Assembly (NCBI GenBank): GCA_964518635.1
Contig: CAZFGK010000021.1
Span: 1-53,119 of the forward strand
Length of the DNA: 53,119 nt
Origin: CAZFGK01 sp964518635
Lineage (GTDB): Bacteria > Zixibacteria > MSB-5A5 > GN15 > FEB-12
Reading direction: 5' to 3'
How positions within the stretch are numbered: position 1 is the stretch's first letter; the number at the start of each line of letters is the position of its first letter. A program made the position numbers and the translations under genes. This document shows positions 50,804-53,119 of the stretch, one piece after another. The notes beneath the pieces were generated by a model, which was not told the DNA's origin, ran no database searches, and saw nothing but the letters and a program-made list of their open reading frames with translations.

Positions 50804-51271
50804 TTGAAGTCTAGACAGTCTTACCGAATCTTCGACTATCTCCCCTTAATATGTCGGAAAGATGCCGGATGTTCCCTGAAGAGAATTCGGCGGCTCCATT
50901 TTCATTCAGATGAAAGTCGAATCACCTTGCCCGGATATCGTTCGGGATTCATCTTCCCCTTCGTGTCCGACCCTAATCTCGATATTACCGAACCCCAGCG
51001 CAAGGCGGTCACTCGCGAATCGCTGGCGGGAGCAGTATCCTCAACAGCGACAGTTGCAGCGAGCAGCGACCTGACAAATGCTTCATCTGATTCAGCCAAG
51101 TTGCCGTTTTTCAGACGTCTTCGAAATGGTTTTCGTTTTCCGCGAAGCTGGAAAGAGGTGAAGGCCCTCGGTTGGAAAGCGATTCTCGCATTTGTGATCT
51201 TCTATCTGATCCGCGACTCGATTTTGTATATCCTGATTCCGTATCTGATCTATCGGGGAGTGATCGGGTAG
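50804..51271 (+). CDS. Small C-terminally membrane-anchored hypothetical protein
   Basis: Up to 155 residues from a TTG at 50804, though the real start may be later. The N-terminal part is basic and of unclear reality. The C-terminal part WKEVKALGWKAILAFVIFYL plus the following hydrophobic residues forms one or two membrane helices. No family is recognised. It is divergent from the phosphoesterase gene. Confidence 0.45.
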   Translation: MKSRQSYRIFDYLPLICRKDAGCSLKRIRRLHFHSDESRITLPGYRSGFIFPFVSDPNLDITEPQRKAVTRESLAGAVSSTATVAASSDLTNASSDSAKLPFFRRLRNGFRFPRSWKEVKALGWKAILAFVIFYLIRDSILYILIPYLIYRGVIG

Positions 51272-51320
51272 GAGGGGAAATCTCTGATGATCAGAATGAC
51301 CTCTTGCAGTATATTGAGCC

Positions 51321-52886
51321 ATGTACTTGAGGCGGCTTGCTCTCAAATTTCTTGCAATCGTAGTTGCTTCACAGATATTCTTTAGCATTTCTCAAGCCCA
51401 AGGTCGGTTATCCCTCATCGGAACCATCGACACTGATACCGTCAGATCGCAGTTTGGATATCGGATAGTCGGGGTAGGTGATCAGAACAATGACGGCTAT
51501 GATGATTTCTTAGCCTCCGAGCTCGTCAGAGGAAACTGGCTATTCTTGGGTGGCCCAATGGTCTCACAGACCCCCGCAATGCAGTTCAAGGGCATGGATC
51601 GCCAAATGAATGCCTACTTCCCTGTAGGACAAACTCGGGCCAAGAATTTGATACTGTATCACCGACAAGTCAGTCCCTTGCGGTTTCGTCTCCACCTGTT
51701 CGACGGCGGTACTAATCTAGATACGATTCCTGAGGTTAAGCTCGGTTCAGTCGCCAGCCACCCAGTTTTTGGCGGACTGTATTGTGGTGATCTGAATGGT
51801 GATGGAACACCTGAAGTTATCGCACAGGAATTCCAGCAGAGAGAACTGATGCTTTTTGCACTCACTGCGAATCCCGACTCGAATGAAATATTACGAATTC
51901 GACCATTCACTTACCCTGGATACGGTACATATGGCGAGGCAGTTATTTCTGGCGACTTTAATTCGGATGGTTGGCCAGATATCTGTACGAATGTTCGGTA
52001 TGCACCCGCTCAGCAACAATCCGGTCGTGTCTTGTGTTATTTTGGCGGACCAGCATTTGATACTCTACCTGACCTGACAATTCTTCCTCTTCGACCGTAC
52101 CAGGAGCTTTTTGACCTATTTGGAAGTCTCGGACGATTAGTATCACCAGGTGACATCAATGGTGATGGCATTGATGACATCGTGGAATACTCTGGTGGAG
52201 GTCACACAGACACAACTGCCTTTATCTATTTTGGTGGTGCGGGGATCGACAGTATCCCTGATCTGGAAGTGTTTTATCGTCATAATCGATGCGGTTGGGC
52301 CGGGGATGTGAATGCAGATGGTCACAATGATATCCTGTTTGCACTTGCTCCGAGCGTCGGTGGAGCGGTAGGTGTCCTGCTAGGCGGTCCGAATATGGAC
52401 AACGTAGTTGATTACACGTTTGGTGAAAGTGGTGTACCAGGATTGCAGGACGAGTTTGGACAGGGTATTACAGGAATCGGGGATTACAACGGGGATGGCG
52501 TGAATGATATTGCGTTTTCAGCAGTTGAGTCGAATTCACAGAGTCGGATTTACATTTTTTCCGGAATACTTCCCCCAACAGATGTCGAAGAAGACGAGAT
52601 AGTGCCGACTGCTACCTACTTAAACCAAAACTATCCGAATCCGTTCAATCCATCCACGACGATTTCATTTTCTGTCCCCTCTTCATCGCACGTAACACTT
52701 CAGATATTCAATTCAATCGGTGAAATCGTGCGCACACTCGTTGATCAGCGGCTATCTGCCGGAGGACAGACAACCCAATGGGACGGCACAACCGATTCTG
52801 GCTCGCGAGTCGCCTCCGGGACATATTTCTATCAGTTGTCGATTGATGGAGTTCGCAGCGCGAAGAAGATGGTGTTGTTGAAATAG
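51321..52886 (+). CDS. Secreted FG-GAP repeat protein with T9SS-type C-terminal sorting domain
   Basis: 521 residues with a signal peptide (1-26, ending ISQAQ). At least six calcium-binding FG-GAP/integrin-like motifs are seen: GDQNNDGYDDF, GDLNGDGTPEV, GDFNSDGWPDI, GDINGDGIDDI, GDVNADGHNDI and GDYNGDGVNDI, forming a seven-bladed-type propeller. The last ~80 residues begin NQNYPNPFNPSTTISF and end ASGTYFYQLSIDGVRSAKKM, the Por/type IX secretion sorting domain of FCB bacteria. It is probably exported across the outer membrane to the surface. Its base composition is somewhat AT-richer than the housekeeping genes. Confidence 0.93.
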   Translation: MYLRRLALKFLAIVVASQIFFSISQAQGRLSLIGTIDTDTVRSQFGYRIVGVGDQNNDGYDDFLASELVRGNWLFLGGPMVSQTPAMQFKGMDRQMNAYFPVGQTRAKNLILYHRQVSPLRFRLHLFDGGTNLDTIPEVKLGSVASHPVFGGLYCGDLNGDGTPEVIAQEFQQRELMLFALTANPDSNEILRIRPFTYPGYGTYGEAVISGDFNSDGWPDICTNVRYAPAQQQSGRVLCYFGGPAFDTLPDLTILPLRPYQELFDLFGSLGRLVSPGDINGDGIDDIVEYSGGGHTDTTAFIYFGGAGIDSIPDLEVFYRHNRCGWAGDVNADGHNDILFALAPSVGGAVGVLLGGPNMDNVVDYTFGESGVPGLQDEFGQGITGIGDYNGDGVNDIAFSAVESNSQSRIYIFSGILPPTDVEEDEIVPTATYLNQNYPNPFNPSTTISFSVPSSSHVTLQIFNSIGEIVRTLVDQRLSAGGQTTQWDGTTDSGSRVASGTYFYQLSIDGVRSAKKMVLLK

Positions 52887-52902
52887 ATTCACGAACTGAA
52901 CG

Positions 52903-52922
52903 GGCAGACGATGGCGTCTGCC
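52903..52922 (+). repeat. Hairpin after the FG-GAP gene
   Basis: GGCAGACG-ATGG-CGTCTGCC, a perfect 8-bp stem, 16 bases past the stop codon. No T-run follows. It resembles the GC-rich short palindromes elsewhere in the window. Confidence 0.55.
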
Positions 52923-52988
52923 GCGCACGAAGTCTCTCTGTTTGGGCAATTTCACTGGAGGTCGGCTCTGTCTTCGGTGCCGAAAATT

Positions 52989-53016
52989 TCTTGTCACCCT
53001 GAGCTTGTCGAAGGGT
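52989..53016. repeat. REP-B repeat, inverse orientation
   Basis: TCTTGTCACCCTGAGCTTGT then CGAAGGGT, directly before a REP-A copy. Confidence 0.7.
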
Positions 53017-53027
53017 CTTCTATCTTC

Positions 53028-53079
53028 GGTGCCCCACTGCGAAGATTCGCGAAGCGAAGCGAGCGGTGGGTTCCTGGTC
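53028..53079 (+). repeat. REP-A element
   Basis: GGTGCCCCACTGCGAAGATT at the left and GAGCGGTGGGTTCCTGGTC at the right, with a changed centre (CGCGAAGCGAAGC). An apparent inverse-oriented fragment, GACCGGGAACCC, begins at 53108 and is cut by the window end. Confidence 0.82.
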
Positions 53080-53119
53080 CATATTTTCTTATCTCTAAAG
53101 AAACTCAGACCGGGAACCC

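Overview
The window reads as a chromosomal segment of a Gram-negative bacterium of the FCB kind, possibly candidate phylum Zixibacteria or a relative. This placement is inference. It rests on the Por/T9SS-type C-terminal sorting domain of the FG-GAP protein at 51321-52886, the double dockerin-like calcium repeats that end the subtilase at 16504-19437, two outer-membrane beta-barrel-like proteins, and a metal permease fused to a DtxR-like domain. No rRNA or phylogenetic marker is present to test it.

Layout. 1-2312: repeats, a pair of cysteine-rich exported proteins (one metallothionein-like) and tRNA-Leu(UAG). 2313-5799: the protein quality-control cluster tig-clpP-clpX; the trigger factor has a His-rich N-terminal tail and ClpP has Asn in place of the catalytic Asp. 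5810-11091: a KMO-like flavoprotein, a STAS protein, a TauE/SafE-like exporter and a PcrA/UvrD helicase. 11421-16196 (minus strand): a radical-SAM-like fusion protein that has lost its Fe-S cysteines, rsmB, and a stand-alone PASTA protein. 16504-19437: a secreted subtilase. 19442-25283 (minus strand): a DtxR-family regulator followed by a TroA/ZnuA-type metal ABC transporter and an unknown gene. 25422-29808: a propeller protein, a YbbR protein, tsaD and a peptidoglycan-binding cysteine-hydrolase-like protein. 30335-32495: two barrel proteins around a HIT-like protein. 32855-35493: an AT-rich three-gene cassette (D12-class adenine methylase, ParB-like protein, and a protein with a HEPN-like RNLLIH motif). 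35542-42864: housekeeping genes ispG, yraN, rnhB and an rsmD-like gene, two exported proteins (one a class C beta-lactamase-family hydrolase), and NDH-2. 42865-44422: a REP/BIME field around a RAYT transposase. 44423-45209: two AT-rich paralogous small genes behind serC. 45197-48582: DUF1015-serA-serC operon. 48744-52886: an H1-like/SWIB protein, a membrane metallophosphoesterase, a small membrane protein and the FG-GAP/T9SS protein.

Most intergenic gaps carry short imperfect palindromic repeats of several families, called here REP-A to REP-F. The RAYT gene at 43610-44149 lies between oppositely oriented REP-A copies, which makes it the likely source of that family.

The best candidates for undescribed biology are the methylase-ParB-HEPN-like cassette (32855-35493), the cysteine-less radical-SAM homologue (13671-16196), the RAYT with its REP-A/short-palindrome units, the secreted metallothionein-like repeat protein (1100-1561) and the Asn-triad ClpP (3791-4408). 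All family assignments come from motif reading without database searches.
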